From Agapetus fuscipes (taxonomy: Eukaryota > Arthropoda > Insecta > Trichoptera > Glossosomatidae): DNA of 64,000 nt. The notes below the pieces were generated by a model. That model was not told where the DNA came from and did no database searches. It saw only the letters and a program-made list of their open reading frames with translations. Shown here in pieces: positions 62,680 to 64,000 of the stretch. The stretch's first letter is position 1; each line of letters opens with the position of its first letter. The stretch lies in assembly GCA_951799405.1 (NCBI GenBank), contig OX637356.1, forward strand, positions 13,973,229-14,037,228, read 5' to 3'. A program made the translations under genes and the position numbers.

Positions 62680-62825
62680 CTTGTTTAATTAACTTATGGG
62701 TTTATTATATGCTCAACTAGTTTCATTAAACACCTGAAGATGGGAGGTACTGGTTCTTCCGAAACTAGCTGTGATAAAAAGAAACCTCTAAGTGAAGTAC
62801 AATTTTCAATTTATAGTTTCTTATG
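62680..62825 (+). mobile_element. Repeat with hammerhead-like core (Penelope-LTR-like candidate)
   Basis: TCAACTAGTTTCATTAAACA precedes the core, and TGTGATAAAAAGAAACCTCT follows. Only one copy is in the window, so the limits are unknown. Confidence 0.45.
62731..62773 (+). ncRNA. Hammerhead-like motif
   Basis: CAC, CUGAAGA (62734-62740), extra U, stem II GGGAG/CUUCC, GAA (62761-62763), ACUAGC (one change from the palindrome ACUAGU), U, then GUG pairing with CAC. Confidence 0.45.
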
Positions 62826-63050
62826 ATGGACAAAAAGTCCATCAAGTCTAACAGCAACTGGGTCGTGCTTGAAAATTGCGCTTTGTATGAATAATCATAT
62901 TTATATACCAAAAGTCCATCCAGTCTTACAGCAACCGGGTCGTGCTTGAGAATTGGCGCTTTCTTGCGATGATCAAGCTCGTAAAAAATTCGGTCGATAG
63001 CTTAGTTGGTAGAATGCTTGCATTTCATGCCGAGAGCAAGGGTACATACA
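62826..63050 (+). mobile_element. Composite SINE B-A, truncated in the A head, B part duplicated
   Basis: The B body end (CAGCAACTGGGTCGTGCTTG) occurs twice in tandem. The junction AAGCTCGTAAAAAATTCGGT leads to an A head that ends at GAGCAAGGG, just before its B box is complete. Confidence 0.75.
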
Positions 63051-63109
63051 AAATAAACCAAACCTCTCATGGTTTTTACAACTCCTGCCGCCTTTCCCTG
63101 GCTACAATA

Positions 63110-63290
63110 ATAATAACTACACAGCTTAAATTGAACAGTTCGTCCTCAGTTGTCGTGCAGAGAAGGTGTCTCCTGAAAACGTTAGCTACGTAACTAACGA
63201 AATGTCGAGAATAAAGTAAGTTCTCTTACAACGGTTCGTCTAATATCCGATTAATTAATTTTAACTGTGTAGTTATTACAATTGTAAATA
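63110..63290 (+). mobile_element. Family H element, right arm, copy 4
   Basis: TCGTGCAGAGAAGGTGTCTC, the core, then CTTACAACGGTTCGTCTAAT and AACTGTGTAGTTATT. It directly precedes the Penelope-like fragment. Confidence 0.7.
63169..63210 (+). ncRNA. Hammerhead-like motif, family H copy 4
   Basis: UCUC (63169-63172), CUGAAAA (one change from CUGANGA), extra C, stem II GUUAG/CUAAC (five pairs), GAA, AUGU, C, then GAGA (63207-63210) pairing with UCUC. Confidence 0.4.
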
Positions 63291-63291
63291 A

Positions 63292-63498
63292 TATGTCAAA
63301 CGACCATCAAGATCAATGAATTTTAGAATAAGTGAACATAAAAGAGCATTTAGAGGTCTGACTGGGTACTCTGAGATGGCAGACCATTGTATAGAAAAAT
63401 ATCATTCCTTTGATACAACAGGAGTAAAGGTCCTCCACTCAGGGTGCAAAGTCAGACAACTTTTTGTTTTGAAACCCTCGAAATCCAATACAATTTAA
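63292..63498 (+). pseudogene. Penelope-like element GIY-YIG endonuclease remnant
   Basis: The frame reads YVKRPSRSMNF, RISEHKRAFRGLTG, SEMADHCIEKYHSFDTTG, VKVL. The order R..EHKRA, S..A.HC....H.FD and VKVL matches the C-terminal GIY-YIG endonuclease domain of Penelope-like retroelements. The N-terminal GIY-YIG residues and the whole RT are missing, so it is 5'-truncated. Its place next to a family H arm fits a Penelope-like terminal repeat followed by a truncated body. Confidence 0.6.
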
Positions 63499-63514
63499 AT
63501 AATATTATTAATAA

Positions 63515-63980
63515 GTATCCAGAGTCATAATAAAAGAAGAGCCTGTATGAAGAAGGTTATGACTCTGGAGGAAATTAAAGAAGTATGTAAGGACAGAAAG
63601 AAATGGCGGTTGATCTGTAATGTTGGCGGCTAGGGTTTGTTAAATTGGAATTTGTTTTCTGTTTGTTGTCCATATATATTATTATTTGTTGATTTAAAAA
63701 TGTAATTTGTCATGTATGTTCCTTGACTTATAGGTTGGTATGCGGCTGACCACCCATGCTGTCAAAATGGTTCACTTTGCCAATGTTACCCCTGTCTCAG
63801 GGAAGGACGGCAAGAGTTGCAGGGTGTATGTCCATTGGAGATTTGGTTTTTATGCTGTAGGTTCACATGAGGCATATGCAAGCGCGAACTTGTACGTGTC
63901 TGGTTGTGAGAATGCATGTAATGTGAATCTCCAATGTAACATATCTTTGCAACTTAGATTAGATTAGATTAGATTAGAGA
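63515..63980 (+). mobile_element. LINE 3' unit: ORF end plus family C UTR
   Basis: ATCCAGAGTCATAATAAAAG starts the ORF end (CMKKVMTLEEIKEVCKDRKK). The UTR starts at 63718 (TTCCTTGACTTATAGGTTGG) and the TTAGATTAGATTAGATTAGA tail ends it. Confidence 0.85.
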
Positions 63981-64000
63981 ATAAGCAAAGACCTAGTCCT

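Overview
This window looks like a gene-free, AT-rich intergenic stretch of an animal nuclear genome, most likely an arthropod and probably an insect. The two 5S rRNA-derived segments resemble insect 5S rRNA, and the transposons are of kinds common in insects and crustaceans. I found no host protein-coding gene, no functional tRNA gene and no bacterial feature. Nearly everything recognisable is a transposable element or the remains of one, often nested. Family letters used here (A, B, C, D, H, I, K, M, N, FB1, FB2) are my own.

Retroelements. (1) One apparently full-length L2/CR1-type LINE lies on the minus strand at 54262-58005. It has an intact 1114-codon endonuclease/reverse transcriptase ORF, a 3' hairpin and a GAT-type microsatellite tail. 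(2) About thirty copies of family C, the 3' UTR of a second LINE with a TTAGA-type tail, are scattered throughout. The copy at 4319-4916 keeps its ORF end and is flanked by a ~58-bp direct repeat. (3) Two tRNA-derived SINE families, A and B, occur alone and as a recurrent B-A heterodimer. B also occurs fused behind a 5S rRNA-derived module (33930, 46399). A third SINE (I) has a Leu/Ser-like head. (4) Four solo LTRs are present (3648, 30483, 33275, 43553), three with exact 4-bp target duplications. (5) A Penelope-like endonuclease remnant (63292-63498) sits beside a palindromic element.

DNA transposons. A 3.2-kb element with 29-bp terminal inverted repeats (40376-43542) carries a decayed transposase-like gene with an SDNCAGQNKN motif. 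A small MITE family (D) shares its termini. There are four hAT-type MITEs with 8-bp duplications, two PIF/Harbinger-like MITEs, two fold-back elements (FB1, 21637-22470 and 37139-38105) whose target duplications of about 9 bp suggest a Mutator-like origin, and three fold-back-like FB2 arrays (27816, 29761, 35164).

The most interesting signal recurs across several palindromic families. It is a hammerhead-ribozyme-like layout: stem I, CTGANGA, hairpin, GAA, a short self-complementary stem III, H, then stem I. It is seen at 3524, 15443, 15567, 16945, 20265, 25463, 26602, 38553, 62731 and 63169. One copy lies next to the Penelope-like fragment, which fits the known presence of hammerhead motifs in Penelope-like elements. 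One extra base between CTGANGA and stem II departs from the classical fold.
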